A stretch of 64,000 bases of DNA, taken from assembly GCF_035917335.1 (NCBI RefSeq), contig NZ_CP109067.1, forward strand, positions 2,479,001 through 2,543,000, in the 5' to 3' direction. A program made the position numbers and the translations under genes. Below, in pieces: positions 33,873 through 43,463 of this stretch. Numbering within the stretch: the stretch's first letter is position 1; each line of letters starts with the position of its first letter. The notes under the pieces are model-generated. The model was given only the letters and a program-made list of their open reading frames with translations. It was not told where the DNA came from and did not search any database. This DNA comes from Micromonospora sp. NBC_01813 (GTDB lineage: Bacteria; Actinomycetota; Actinomycetes; Mycobacteriales; Micromonosporaceae).

Positions 33873-35258
33873 TCAGTCCTTGAGCGGGTACGGGATGAAG
33901 GTGCTGCGGTTCTCGTCCACGTCGAGCCGGCGGCTGATCGGCGGGGCCGCCCGCTGCGGGCAGGTCATCCGCTCACAGGTCTTGCAGCCGGGGCCGATCG
34001 GGGTCGCGGCGTCGGCGGCCTGCAGGTCCATCCCGGCCGAATAGACCAGCCGGCCGGCGTGCCGGGTCTCACAGCCCAGGCCGATCGCGTACACCTTGCC
34101 GGGCTGGCCGTAGCCGCCGTTGTGCCGGATGACGGTGCGGGCGATCCACAGGTAGCGCTGCCCGTCGGGCATCGCGGCGACCTGGGTCACCACCCGCCCC
34201 GGAGCGCCGAACGCCTCGTAGACGTTCCACAACGGGCAGGTGCCGCCGGTGCGGGAGAACGGGAAGCCGGTCGCGGACTGGCGTTTGGACATGTTGCCGG
34301 CCCGGTCGACCCGGACGAACGAGAACGGCACCCCACGTGAGCGGGGCCGCTGCAGCGTACTGAGCCGATGGCAGACCGTCTCCCAGCCCATCGCGAAGTG
34401 CTCGGTGAGCAGGTCGATGTCGTAGCGGCGGGCCTCGGCGGCGGCCAGGAACTGCTCGTACGGCAGGACCAGCGCCGCCGCGAAGTAGTTGGCCAGCCCG
34501 ACCCGGGTGAGGATCTGGGTCTGCACGTCGTCGAACCTCTCCTCCTCGATGATCTCGTCGATCACGTCGGCGTACTCCAGCAGCGCGATCTGGGCGGCCA
34601 TCCGGATCGCCTCCTGGCCGGAGCGCAGCGAGGTGGACAGGTGCAGGGTGCGGGTCTGCGGCCGGTAGCGGTGCAGCTCACCGGCGAGCGATTCGGCGTC
34701 GTCACGGGAGACGCGTACGCCGTGGCGCTGGGCGAGGCGGTCCTGCAACGCCGAGCGGGCCTCGCCCCGGCGCAGACCGATCTGCCCGGCGAGGCGCTCG
34801 GCCGCCTCGTCGATCGCCGGGACGTAGTTCTGCCGCCGGTAGAAGAACTCGGTGACCTGGTCGTGCGGGCTGCGGCCGATCCGTTCCCGGTCCCCGACCA
34901 GCTCGGACAGCTGCTCGTCGACCTGCTGGTAGCGGCGGTGCAGGTCGAGCACGGCCTCGGCGACCTCCGGCAGCCGGGAGGCGAGCTCGGTCAGCTCGCC
35001 GATGCCGGCCCGGCCGCCGAGCGCCTCGCGCAGCCCGGCGACCAGCCGTGGGGTGTCGTGCGGGGCGAAGCTGGTCGGGTCGACACCGAACACCTCGGTG
35101 ATCCGCATCAGCACCGCGACGGTGAGCGGCCGGGAATCGTGCTCGATCTGGTTGAGATAGCTCGCCGAGATGTTGAGTTGCCGGGCGAGTTCGGTCTGAC
35201 TGATGCCCCGTTCCTCGCGCATCCGGCGCAGCCGGGCACCCGCGAAGGTCTTGGTCAT
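33873..35258 (-). CDS. ramB: XRE/short-chain fatty-acyl regulator, RamB-type
   Basis: Regulator of 461 residues. N-terminal XRE helix-turn-helix (LRRMREERGISQTELARQLNISASYLNQIEHDSRPLT), a middle region found in ScfR/RamB proteins, and a C-terminal cysteine-containing domain (GPGCKTCERMTCPQR). RamB controls acetate and glyoxylate metabolism in Corynebacterium, where it represses aceA and aceB. Here it is divergent from aceA-aceB, with candidate sites between them. The ATG behind GGGAGG is chosen; a GTG and an ATG two to three codons earlier overlap the ribosome site. The name follows family and context. Confidence 0.87.
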   Translation of the reverse strand: MTKTFAGARLRRMREERGISQTELARQLNISASYLNQIEHDSRPLTVAVLMRITEVFGVDPTSFAPHDTPRLVAGLREALGGRAGIGELTELASRLPEVAEAVLDLHRRYQQVDEQLSELVGDRERIGRSPHDQVTEFFYRRQNYVPAIDEAAERLAGQIGLRRGEARSALQDRLAQRHGVRVSRDDAESLAGELHRYRPQTRTLHLSTSLRSGQEAIRMAAQIALLEYADVIDEIIEEERFDDVQTQILTRVGLANYFAAALVLPYEQFLAAAEARRYDIDLLTEHFAMGWETVCHRLSTLQRPRSRGVPFSFVRVDRAGNMSKRQSATGFPFSRTGGTCPLWNVYEAFGAPGRVVTQVAAMPDGQRYLWIARTVIRHNGGYGQPGKVYAIGLGCETRHAGRLVYSAGMDLQAADAATPIGPGCKTCERMTCPQRAAPPISRRLDVDENRSTFIPYPLKD

Positions 35259-35300
35259 CGCCATCACCTCCCCGCTCGCCGCCGCCGCGATTCGCCCACG

Positions 35301-35362
35301 TTAACACGCTCCCGACGAGCATTAACACTGCTGCGAAGGCACCCATTCGCAAGTTGGCAAAA
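35301..35362. promoter_or_regulatory. ramB-aceA divergent regulatory region with repeated sites
   Basis: Two copies of TTAACAC lie exactly 21 bp apart (two helical turns), followed by TGCGAAG and ATTCGCAAGTTGGCAAAA. The reverse complement CCAACTTGCGAAT resembles the RamB box AACTTTGCAAA. Together they fit a region where a regulator binds cooperatively between the ramB-type gene and aceA. Confidence 0.5.
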
Positions 35363-35466
35363 ACGGCGTGAGACTTTTCAGTAATTGGCTTCTTCCGTCC
35401 CTCGACCCGAATGCCGGTGCCATGTGACCGTTGTCCGCACACCCACCCCCGGCAGAGGAGACGACA

Positions 35467-36768
35467 ATGCGGAACGCGGTCGAGCAGTTGCGGCACGAAT
35501 GGGACACCGACCCGCGCTGGAACGGCGTGCGGCGCTCCTACCGCCCTGAGGATGTGGTGCGGCTGCGCGGCGCGATCCAGGAGGAACACACCCTGGCCCG
35601 GCACGGCGCCAGACGGCTGTGGCAGCTGCTGCACAGCGAGGACTACATCCACGCGCTCGGCGCGCTCACCGGCAACCAGGCCGTGCAGATGGTGCGGGCC
35701 GGACTCAAGGCGATCTACCTGTCCGGCTGGCAGGTGGCGGCCGACGCCAACCTCGCCGGGCACACCTACCCCGACCAGAGCCTCTACCCGGCGAACTCGG
35801 TGCCGGCGGTGGTCCGCCGGATCAACAACGCGCTGCTGCGGGCCGCCCAGATCAACACCGCCGAGAGCGGCGAGGGCGGCGCCGGACCGGCCGGCGGCGA
35901 TAGCCCGGCCACCGACTGGCTCGCCCCGATCGTGGCCGACGCGGAGGCCGGCTTCGGCGGTGTGCTCAACGCGTACGAGCTGATGACCGCGATGATCGCG
36001 GCCGGCGCGGCCGGGGTGCACTGGGAGGACCAGCTGGCCGCCGAGAAGAAGTGCGGCCACCTGGGCGGCAAGGTGCTGATCCCGACCGGGGCACACGTCC
36101 GTACATTGGAAGCCGCCCGGCTCGCCGCCGACGTCGCCGGCGTGCCCAGCGTGGTGATCGCCCGCACCGACGCGCAGGCCGCCACCCTGCTCACCACCGA
36201 CGTCGACGAGCGCGACCAGCCGTTCGTCACCGGCGAACGCACCGCCGAGGGCTTCTACCGGGTGCGCAACGGCATCGAGCCGTGCATCGCCCGGGGTCTG
36301 GCCTACGCGCCACACGCCGACCTGCTTTGGATGGAGACCAGCACCCCCGATCTGGAGGTCGCCCGCCGGTTCGCCGAGGCGATCAAGAGCGAGTACCCGG
36401 ACCAGTTGCTGGCGTACAACTGCTCGCCGTCGTTCAACTGGCGCAAGCACCTCGACGACGCCACCATCGGCAAGTTCCAGCGGGAACTGGGCCACATGGG
36501 ATACAAGTTCCAGTTCATCACCCTGGCCGGCTTCCACGCGCTGAACTACTCGATGTTCGACCTGGCACGGGGCTACGCCAGCGACGGGATGAGCGCGTAC
36601 GTGTCGTTGCAGGAGCGCGAGTTCGCCGCCGAGCCGGCCGGCTACACGGCGGTCAAGCACCAGCGGGAGGTCGGCACCGGCTACTTCGACCTGATCAGCA
36701 CCGTGCTCAACCCGGCCGCGGAGACCACCGCGCTACGCGGCTCCACCGAAGAGGAGCAATTCGCGTGA
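35467..36768 (+). CDS. aceA: Isocitrate lyase
   Basis: First enzyme of the glyoxylate shunt, 433 residues, splitting isocitrate to glyoxylate and succinate. The catalytic signature [11 protein letters not shown], the Mg-site stretch [22 protein letters not shown] and the substrate motif YNCSPSFNW are all present. Start ATG behind GAGGAGACG; in-frame codons further up lack a site. Transcribed with malate synthase; stop overlaps the next GTG (GTGA). A Gly/Ala insert ([10 protein letters not shown]) is a small local variation. Confidence 0.96.
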   Translation: MRNAVEQLRHEWDTDPRWNGVRRSYRPEDVVRLRGAIQEEHTLARHGARRLWQLLHSEDYIHALGALTGNQAVQMVRAGLKAIYLSGWQVAADANLAGHTYPDQSLYPANSVPAVVRRINNALLRAAQINTAESGEGGAGPAGGDSPATDWLAPIVADAEAGFGGVLNAYELMTAMIAAGAAGVHWEDQLAAEKKCGHLGGKVLIPTGAHVRTLEAARLAADVAGVPSVVIARTDAQAATLLTTDVDERDQPFVTGERTAEGFYRVRNGIEPCIARGLAYAPHADLLWMETSTPDLEVARRFAEAIKSEYPDQLLAYNCSPSFNWRKHLDDATIGKFQRELGHMGYKFQFITLAGFHALNYSMFDLARGYASDGMSAYVSLQEREFAAEPAGYTAVKHQREVGTGYFDLISTVLNPAAETTALRGSTEEEQFA

Positions 36769-38369
36769 GGTACGAGATCCTGGGGTCGATGGCGGAGCGC
36801 TTCGACGAGGTGCTCACCCCGGCCGCGCTGGAGTTCCTGGTCGCCCTGGACGGCGAGTTCGCCGCCCGCCGGGTGGCGCTGCTGGACACCCGGCGGGCCC
36901 GCCGGGCCCGGTTCGCCTCCGGTCAGCTGCCCGACTTCCTGCCGGAGACCGCACACGTCCGCGCCGACGAGTCCTGGCAGGTGGCGCCGGCCGCGCCCGG
37001 GCTGGTCGACCGGCGGGTGGAGATCACCGGACCGACCGACCGGAAGATGACCATCAACGCGCTGAACTCGGGCGCGAAGGTGTGGCTGGCCGACTTCGAG
37101 GACGCCACCAGCCCGACCTGGCACAACGTCATCGGCGGGCAGCTCAACCTGATGGACGCCCTGGACCGGCGGATCGACTTCACCGACGCACGCGGCAAGC
37201 GGTACGCGCTCGGCGAGCAGCTGGCCACCATCGTGGTCCGCCCGCGCGGCTGGCACCTGGTGGAGAAGGGCATCGTGGTTGACGGCCGGCCGATCTCGGC
37301 CAGCCTGGTCGACTTCGGGCTGTACTTCTTCCACTGTGCACGCCGGCAGCTCGCCGCCGGTGCCGGCCCGTACTTCTATCTGCCGAAGCTGGAAAGCCAC
37401 CGCGAGGCGCGGCTGTGGAACGAGGTGTTCGTCTTCGCCCAGCGCTACGTCGGCCTGCCGCCGGGCACCATCCGGGCGACCACGCTGATCGAGACGATCA
37501 CCGCCGCGTTCGAGATGGAGGAGATCCTCTACGAGCTGCGGGAGCACTCCGCCGGGCTGAACGCCGGCCGGTGGGACTACATCTTCAGCGTGATCAAGAA
37601 CTTCGGGCAGTGGCCGGACTTCGTACTGCCGGACCGGGCCGAGGTGAGTATGACCGTGCCGTTCATGCGGGCGTACACCGAACTGCTGGTGCGGACCTGT
37701 CACCGGCGCGGCGCGCATGCCATCGGCGGGATGGCCGCCTTCATTCCCAGCCGGGATCCGCAGGTCAACGAGGCAGCGTTGGGCAAGGTGCGGGCGGACA
37801 AGCAGCGCGAGGCCGGCGACGGCTTCGACGGCTCCTGGGTGGCCCATCCGGGTCTGGTGCCGACCTGCCGGGAGGTCTTCGACGCCGTGCTCGGCGACCG
37901 GCCGCACCAGGTCGACCGGCGCCGTGACGACGTGGCGGTGACCGCGACCGATCTGCTCGCCGTCGACAAGACCCCGGGCCAGGTGAGCGCGGCCGGCGTG
38001 CGATCGAACGTCGCGGTGGCGCTGCGGTACGTCGACGCGTGGCTGGGCGGTGCCGGCGCGGTGGCGCTGTGGAACCTGATGGAGGACGCGGCGACCGCCG
38101 AGATCGCCCGCTGCCAGGTGTGGCAGTGGCTGCACCACGGCACGCCGCTGGCCGACGGCGGCTGTGTCACCGAGGAGTTGGTCCGGTCGATCCTCGCCGA
38201 GGAGCTGGCCGACCTGGTCGACGGACGTGACGGCCCGGACCGCGACCGCGCCGAGTCGGCGGCCAGGATCGTCGAGGAGACGGCGCTCGGCGAGGACCTG
38301 CCGGCGTTCTTCACCACCGACGCGTACGCCCGGCACCTGTCCCCCGCCGGTCCGGCGGACCGCCCGTAG
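36765..38369 (+). CDS. aceB: Malate synthase A
   Basis: Second glyoxylate-shunt enzyme, 534 residues, condensing glyoxylate with acetyl-CoA to malate. TIM-barrel motifs: [10 protein letters not shown], the catalytic Arg region [39 protein letters not shown], and the C-terminal catalytic Asp region [17 protein letters not shown]. Length matches the A isoform. GTG start 8 bases after GAGGAG, overlapping the aceA stop, so translation is coupled. Probably controlled with aceA by the divergent RamB-type protein. Confidence 0.96.
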   Translation: MRYEILGSMAERFDEVLTPAALEFLVALDGEFAARRVALLDTRRARRARFASGQLPDFLPETAHVRADESWQVAPAAPGLVDRRVEITGPTDRKMTINALNSGAKVWLADFEDATSPTWHNVIGGQLNLMDALDRRIDFTDARGKRYALGEQLATIVVRPRGWHLVEKGIVVDGRPISASLVDFGLYFFHCARRQLAAGAGPYFYLPKLESHREARLWNEVFVFAQRYVGLPPGTIRATTLIETITAAFEMEEILYELREHSAGLNAGRWDYIFSVIKNFGQWPDFVLPDRAEVSMTVPFMRAYTELLVRTCHRRGAHAIGGMAAFIPSRDPQVNEAALGKVRADKQREAGDGFDGSWVAHPGLVPTCREVFDAVLGDRPHQVDRRRDDVAVTATDLLAVDKTPGQVSAAGVRSNVAVALRYVDAWLGGAGAVALWNLMEDAATAEIARCQVWQWLHHGTPLADGGCVTEELVRSILAEELADLVDGRDGPDRDRAESAARIVEETALGEDLPAFFTTDAYARHLSPAGPADRP

Positions 38370-38394
38370 CGGCGGCCGGCAACACCGACGGCCG

Positions 38395-38436
38395 GATGGC
38401 CGGTACGGGCTCAACGGCGCGCCCGTACCGGCCATC
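38395..38436. terminator. Strong hairpin after aceB
   Basis: Perfect 16-bp stem GATGGCCGGTACGGGC / GCCCGTACCGGCCATC with a 10-nt loop, 25 bp after the aceB stop. No U-tract follows. The rest of the 257-bp gap before the exonuclease gene holds no gene that I can support. Confidence 0.65.
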
Positions 38437-38626
38437 GGGCCGGAAGTACTGTCCGCCGGCAGCCCGTTCTCCATCATCGACTGGCCCACTGAACGAGGTG
38501 TGGTCAGCCCACCCGATCCGCAACAGACCCGATCGTCCGGAATCCAGAGCGCGCCCGCGCGTCGGGTTGCGGCTCGTCGGGATCTGCCGGAAACATGCGG
38601 CCCCTGTCCGAGGGTAGGGAGCTGTG

Positions 38627-40099
38627 ATGGGTGTTCTGGACCGGATCTGGCGACGGAGCAACGACGACGGCGCGTCGGTCGACGGCGGTCGTCGCGGGCC
38701 GGCAACAGCCACGCCGGTCCCCCGACCACGCCCCGCCGCGTCTCAAGCCGTCGGCGGTTTCGCCGTGTTCGATGTGGAAACGACCGGCCTGGTCACCTCA
38801 AGGGACCGCGTGGTCGAGCTGGCCGTCGTCACCACTGACCTGTCCGGACAGATCATGGACGAGTGGACGACACTCGTGAACCCGGAGGGTGCAATGGGTG
38901 CCACCCGGATTCACGGCATCACCGCTGCCGAAGTCCGGCGAGCGCCCCGGTTCGCCGAACTCATCGGTGAGCTCAACGCCCGCCTCGCGGGCCGGGCGCT
39001 GGCGGCGCACAACGCACCGTTCGACCTTGCGTTTCTCGGCGCTGAGTACGAACGGGCCGGATGGAGCATGCCCGCCGTCCCGTACCTGTGCACCTTGGCG
39101 GCGAGCCGGGACTATCTCCCCGCGCTCGACCGTCGACGGCTCACCGACTGCTGCTGCGCCATGGGCATCGGACTCACCGACGCCCATTCGGCACTGGGAG
39201 ATGCCCGTGCCACCGCCGCGCTCCTGCGCTCCTATCTCGACCACGGCGTCGGCCGACCTCCCCAGCCCGGCCATGTCCAACTACCCGGCCGCGCCGTGCA
39301 CGTCGAATGGCCGAGGATTCCGCGTCACCCGGTCGACGTGGCCCGTCGACGGCCGGCGGGCCCCGATCAGGTACCGGCCGAGCCCGGTGTACTCGCCGCT
39401 CTCCTCGACGACCTGCCCCTCTCCGCCGCCGTCGACAAGGGTGCCCCGGCGGACACGACCGCCTATCTGGAACTGCTCGCCGAGGTGCTGGAGGACGGCG
39501 TACTCACGGACGACGAAGCCGCCTCGCTGGCCGGCCTCGCCGGTGCGTACTCGCTCACCCGCACCCAGGTCGAGGCCGCCCATCGCGGGTTCCTGCTCGC
39601 CTTGGCGGACAAGGCCGTCTCCGACGGCAAGGTCACCCACGACGAACGGCGCGAGTTGATCGCCACCGCCCAACACCTGGGTTTCCCCACGGACATCGTC
39701 AAGGCCGTGCTGGGCGAGGCACGGGCCGTCCGCGCCGAGCAGCACAGCAAGGACTGCCGACCGATCCCGGTGGACTGGCCACATGGTGAGCCGCTGCGCA
39801 TCGGCGACGGAGTCGCCTTCACCGGATGCGACGATCTCGTCCGCGCCCGCCTGGAAGGCCGCGCCCGGGCCGCCGGACTGCGGGTGACTGGTGCCGTCTC
39901 GGGCAGGACGGTAGTCCTGGTCACCGACGGTTCGGCTCCGTCCACCAACAAGGCCGAGGCCGCCCGCAGATTCAGGACACGGGTCGTCCACCCCGATGCG
40001 TTCACACAGCTGGTCGAGTACGTCCAGCCCGCCCTGAGCACGGCCAGGGCGAAGGGTGCAAGCGGGCCGTTCCCACCCGGCCCCGGACAGCGGGTGTAG
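38627..40099 (+). CDS. DEDDh exonuclease with TerB-like and BRCT domains
   Basis: Protein of 490 residues. Exonuclease domain (about 45-205) with FAVFDVETTGL, HNAPFDLAFL and HSALGDARAT giving the D-E-D-D-H set, as in DNA polymerase III epsilon. A middle helical region (YLELLAEVLEDGVLTDDEAASL...ADKAVSDGKVTHDERREL) resembles TerB. The C-terminus is a BRCT domain (GDGVAFTGCDDLVRARLEGRARAAGLRVTGAVSGRTVVLVTDG). A BRCT after an epsilon-like nuclease suggests DNA repair work. ATG after GGTAGGGAG. Stand-alone gene. Confidence 0.85.
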   Translation: MGVLDRIWRRSNDDGASVDGGRRGPATATPVPRPRPAASQAVGGFAVFDVETTGLVTSRDRVVELAVVTTDLSGQIMDEWTTLVNPEGAMGATRIHGITAAEVRRAPRFAELIGELNARLAGRALAAHNAPFDLAFLGAEYERAGWSMPAVPYLCTLAASRDYLPALDRRRLTDCCCAMGIGLTDAHSALGDARATAALLRSYLDHGVGRPPQPGHVQLPGRAVHVEWPRIPRHPVDVARRRPAGPDQVPAEPGVLAALLDDLPLSAAVDKGAPADTTAYLELLAEVLEDGVLTDDEAASLAGLAGAYSLTRTQVEAAHRGFLLALADKAVSDGKVTHDERRELIATAQHLGFPTDIVKAVLGEARAVRAEQHSKDCRPIPVDWPHGEPLRIGDGVAFTGCDDLVRARLEGRARAAGLRVTGAVSGRTVVLVTDGSAPSTNKAEAARRFRTRVVHPDAFTQLVEYVQPALSTARAKGASGPFPPGPGQRV

Positions 40100-40180
40100 C
40101 GGACGGCGGCGGACCATCGCTCAGTGTGTGCCTTCGGCGGCACCGGGCCGACGTACCGCCGCTGGCGGGGCGACGCCGTG

Positions 40181-40936
40181 TCAGCCGGTGGCACCCCAGC
40201 GCAGCGACAGGCCGGTGGCCGCCCGTTCTGTCCGGATCTCCATCATGCTGCCCAGGATGGTGGCCCGGTCGACGACGACGGCGGTCGTGTCCACGGCGTA
40301 CGTGACCCGGTCGCTGACCAGGACCGCGCTGCCGGCCGGCTCCTTGAGCAGGGCAGCGGTCGCGGAGTCGAGCAGACCGGGCCGGATCGTCTCGGCCGCC
40401 CGCGCGACCGCGACGCCGATGTCGGCGAGCACCCCGTACAGCGACTCAGTGGTGAAGTCCCGGTCGCGGAGCCGGTCGGCGTGCGGTTGACGTACCCAGG
40501 AGACCTGGTGGATCGCGGGGCGGCCGGCGAACTCCCGCAGCCGCTCCAGCCGCAACGCGGTGTCGCCGGGCGGGATCCGCAATTGGGCCGCTGTCCGGGC
40601 CGACGCCCGGCGAACCGACCGGGCGAGCACGGTCGTCCGCACGTCGTGGCCCTGCTTCACCAGGTCGGTGGCGAAGCTGTGCAGTGAGCCGAGTTCGTAG
40701 GCCAGGTGCGGCGGGGCGACGAAGGTGCCCCGGCCGGGCCGTTGCACGATCAGCCCGTCGTCGCTGAGCCGACGCAGGGCCTGGCGCAGTGTCATCAGGG
40801 TGACGCCGTACGCGGTGCTCAGCTCGCGCTGCGGTGGCAGCGCCTCGCCGGGGGCGTACTCGCCGGCCCGGATCTTCGCCGTGAGGTCGGCGGCGATGGC
40901 CTGGTACCTCGGGGCGAAACCCGGGCTGGCGGTCAC
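40181..40936 (-). CDS. GntR-family regulator, HutC subfamily (UTRA domain)
   Basis: Regulator of 251 residues. N-terminal winged helix (IRAGEYAPGEALPPQRELSTAYGVTLMTLRQALRRLSDDGLIVQRPGRGTFVA) and C-terminal UTRA ligand-binding domain (ALRLERLREFAGRPAIHQVSWV ... ITYAVDTTAVVVDRATILGS-type block). It is 50 bp downstream of trpA on the same strand, so trpB-trpA-gntR is likely one operon. Two tandem dyads upstream of trpB are candidate operators for it. The ligand may be tryptophan-related, which is inference. Confidence 0.88.
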   Translation of the reverse strand: MTASPGFAPRYQAIAADLTAKIRAGEYAPGEALPPQRELSTAYGVTLMTLRQALRRLSDDGLIVQRPGRGTFVAPPHLAYELGSLHSFATDLVKQGHDVRTTVLARSVRRASARTAAQLRIPPGDTALRLERLREFAGRPAIHQVSWVRQPHADRLRDRDFTTESLYGVLADIGVAVARAAETIRPGLLDSATAALLKEPAGSAVLVSDRVTYAVDTTAVVVDRATILGSMMEIRTERAATGLSLRWGATG

Positions 40937-40986
40937 GGTCGGTCACGCTCCTGATCGGTCACACTCCCTCGGACCACTCCGGCGGA

Positions 40987-41784
40987 TCAGTCCGTCGGAT
41001 GCGCGGCTTGGTCGAGTGCGCGGCGCATCCGGGCCAGGTAGCCGCCGACATCGTACGGGCTGGCACCGTCGAGCACCTGGCGCATGAGCGCGGCGCCGAC
41101 GACGACACCGTCGGCGGACCGGGCCGCGTGCACGGCGTGCTGCGCAGTGGAGATGCCGAAACCCACCAGGACCGGCCGGTCCGTGGCGTCGCGTAGCCGG
41201 TTGGCGAGGGCCTCGGCCGAGTCCGCGACGGTGGTCCGCTCGCCGGTGGTCCCCATCACCGACACGGCGTAGACAAAGCCCCGGCTGCGTTGGGCGATCT
41301 GCGCCAGCCGGGGCGGCGGCGTCGTCGGGGCGGCCAGCAGGACCAGGTCGACACTGGCGACGGCGGCCGCGTCGGCCAACTCGTCGGCCTCGTCCAGCGG
41401 CAGGTCCGGGACGATCAGGCCGCTGACTCCGGCGTCGCGCAGCGCCGCGCAGAACCGCTGCGGGCCGGCGTGCACGACCAGGTTGTAGTAGGTGCTGGCG
41501 ACCAGCGGCACGTCGGCGGCGGCACCGGCGAGGTCGGCGAGGTCGGCGAGGACGCTACGGGTGGTCGCGCCGCGCGCCAACGCCCGGTGGGTCGCCTCCT
41601 GGATGGTGGCGCCGTCCACGGTGGGGTCGGAGAACGGCAGGCCGACCTCGATCGCGTCGGCACCGGCGTCGGCGAAGGCACGGAGATGGTCGAGCCAGCC
41701 GGCGGTGACGCCGCCGGTGACGTACGGCATCAGCAGTTTGTGGCCGGCGGCCCGACGCCGCCGCAGCCGGGTTTCGAGTGTCAC
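40987..41784 (-). CDS. trpA: Tryptophan synthase alpha subunit
   Basis: Alpha subunit of 265 residues, cleaving indole-3-glycerol phosphate to indole. The catalytic Glu and Asp lie in AIEVGLPFSDPTVDGATIQ; the phosphate site is GFGISTAQHA. GTG start overlaps the trpB stop (GTGA). No other trp genes (trpE, D, C) are adjacent, so this is an isolated trpBA pair, with its own regulator, and is perhaps a second copy. Confidence 0.94.
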   Translation of the reverse strand: MTLETRLRRRRAAGHKLLMPYVTGGVTAGWLDHLRAFADAGADAIEVGLPFSDPTVDGATIQEATHRALARGATTRSVLADLADLAGAAADVPLVASTYYNLVVHAGPQRFCAALRDAGVSGLIVPDLPLDEADELADAAAVASVDLVLLAAPTTPPPRLAQIAQRSRGFVYAVSVMGTTGERTTVADSAEALANRLRDATDRPVLVGFGISTAQHAVHAARSADGVVVGAALMRQVLDGASPYDVGGYLARMRRALDQAAHPTD

Positions 41785-42992
41785 GCGGGCTCCTTCAGGG
41801 CCGAACGGTCCTTGAGGGCCGCGACGTCCTTGTCGCCGCGTCCGGAGAGGGTGAGCAGGACGGTCGCGCCCGGCGGCAGTTCACCCGCGCCGGCCGCGCG
41901 GATCACCCAGGCGAGCGCGTGCGCCGACTCCAACGCCGCGACGATCCCCTCGGTACGGGCCAGCCGGATGACGGCGGCGACGGCTTCGTCGTCGGAGACC
42001 GCCTCGTACCGGGCCCGACCCAGGTCACGCAGGTGGGCGTGTTCGGGTCCGACGCCCGGGTAGTCGAGTCCGGCGGCGATGGAGTGCGCCTCGACGATCT
42101 GTCCGCCGTCGTCCTGCAGGAACCGGGAGCGGGCACCGTGCAGGACGCCGTCTCGGCCGTGGGCCGCGCCGGCACCACCGGCGGCTTCCACGCCGACCAG
42201 TCGGGCCGAGGTGTCGACGAAGCCGGCGAAGGTGCCGGCGGCGTTGGAGCCGCCGCCGACGCAGGCGACGACGTAGTCGGGAACGGCGCTGGTCAGCTCG
42301 CGGGCGCACTGCCCGCGGGCCTCGTCGCCGATGACCCGCTGGAAGGTACGCACCATCCACGGGTACGGGTGGGGTCCGACGACCGAGCCGATGCAGTAGT
42401 GGGCCTGGTCGGTGACGCCGACCCAGTGGCGCATCGCCTGGCTGGTGGCGTCGGACAGGGTACGGCTGCCGGTGCCGACCGGAACCACCTCGGCACCGAG
42501 CAGTTGCATCCGGAACACGTTGAGCGCCTGCCGTTCGATGTCGCGCTCCCCCATGAACACGGTGGCCCGCAGCCCGAGCAGGGCTGCGGCGGTGGCGGTG
42601 GCGACTCCGTGCTGACCGGCGCCGGTCTCCGCGATCAGCCGCGATCTGCCCATCCGCCGGGCGAGTAGCGCCTGGCCCAGCGCGTTGTTGATTTTGTGGG
42701 AGCCGGTGTGGGTCAGGTCCTCCCGCTTGAGCAACAGCTGGATGCCGAGTTCGGTGGAGAGCCGCGACGCCGGGGTGAGCGGTGTCGGGCGACCGGCGTG
42801 CACCGTGAGGAGCCGGGTGAGACTCTCCCGGAATCCCGGGTCCGACCAGGCTTGCCGGAACTCCTCCGCCACCTGCCGGCAGGTCTCGACCAGCGACTCC
42901 GGCACGTACCCGCCGCCGTAGCGGCCGAACCGTCCGGTCCGGCCGGGGTCGCCCATCCCTGCTGCCCTGACCCTTTGCAGTACGTCGGTCAT
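41781..42992 (-). CDS. trpB: Tryptophan synthase beta subunit
   Basis: PLP-dependent beta subunit, 403 residues, joining indole and serine. PLP lysine in THTGSHKINNALGQ, catalytic Glu in ETGAGQHG, and the phosphate loop GGGSNAAGTF are all present. The ATG chosen is the conserved start MTDVLQRV; upstream in-frame codons overlap the operator region. It heads a trpB-trpA-gntR unit and follows two 12-bp tandem sites. Confidence 0.94.
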   Translation of the reverse strand: MTDVLQRVRAAGMGDPGRTGRFGRYGGGYVPESLVETCRQVAEEFRQAWSDPGFRESLTRLLTVHAGRPTPLTPASRLSTELGIQLLLKREDLTHTGSHKINNALGQALLARRMGRSRLIAETGAGQHGVATATAAALLGLRATVFMGERDIERQALNVFRMQLLGAEVVPVGTGSRTLSDATSQAMRHWVGVTDQAHYCIGSVVGPHPYPWMVRTFQRVIGDEARGQCARELTSAVPDYVVACVGGGSNAAGTFAGFVDTSARLVGVEAAGGAGAAHGRDGVLHGARSRFLQDDGGQIVEAHSIAAGLDYPGVGPEHAHLRDLGRARYEAVSDDEAVAAVIRLARTEGIVAALESAHALAWVIRAAGAGELPPGATVLLTLSGRGDKDVAALKDRSALKEPA

Positions 42993-43037
42993 GCTGCCCC
43001 GCCTCTCCTCGTGTCGGCCATCGGGCGGCAGCCCGAT

Positions 43038-43069
43038 AGTTCTATAACTAGCCACTGAGTTCTATAACT
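43038..43069. promoter_or_regulatory. Tandem AGTTCTATAACT operator upstream of trpB
   Basis: Two identical 12-mers AGTTCTATAACT lie 20 bp apart, 46 bp before the trpB start. Each is an inverted repeat of AGTT and AACT around CTAT; the second extends to CTGAGTT-CTAT-AACTCAG (7-bp arms). Their AT-rich centres could also hold a promoter -10. The HutC-type protein encoded downstream is the likely binder. Confidence 0.65.
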
Positions 43070-43283
43070 CAGCAGAGTCTGACACGGTACGGACCCACCG
43101 CGCCACCCCGAGCCGACGGGTCACCGCACAGGAGGATGTCGCGTCGTCGCCGAAGTCGGCTGTTACCGCTCACATCCAGGTGGCCACGAGCGAGCCTGGC
43201 CGGGCCGACGGCCAGTGAGCTAAATCGAATCCGGGGCCTCGACCATCGCGGCCGGCGCGGACGTTACAACTTGACGACCACAA

Positions 43284-43297
43284 TGTTATCGATCACA
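43284..43297. promoter_or_regulatory. LacI-like operator candidate before the first esterase
   Basis: TGTTATCGATCACA differs by one base from the perfect dyad TGTTATCGATAACA, the pattern often bound by LacI-type sugar repressors. It lies 167 bp before the esterase start. The rest of the 390-bp gap between trpB and the esterase shows no gene. Confidence 0.4.
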
Positions 43298-43463
43298 ATC
43301 GATGCCCAAGGGAGACGGCACCTGTGGCTCACCGGGCGAGCCCGCTGGTCGGCCCTTCCGGATCGAGGCGTCCGCCCAGGGCATGCCGGGCGCCACACAG
43401 GACCCGTCAGCACGGTCCAGGTGGAGACCACCACCGATCCTTCATCAACCAGAGGACGATGCG

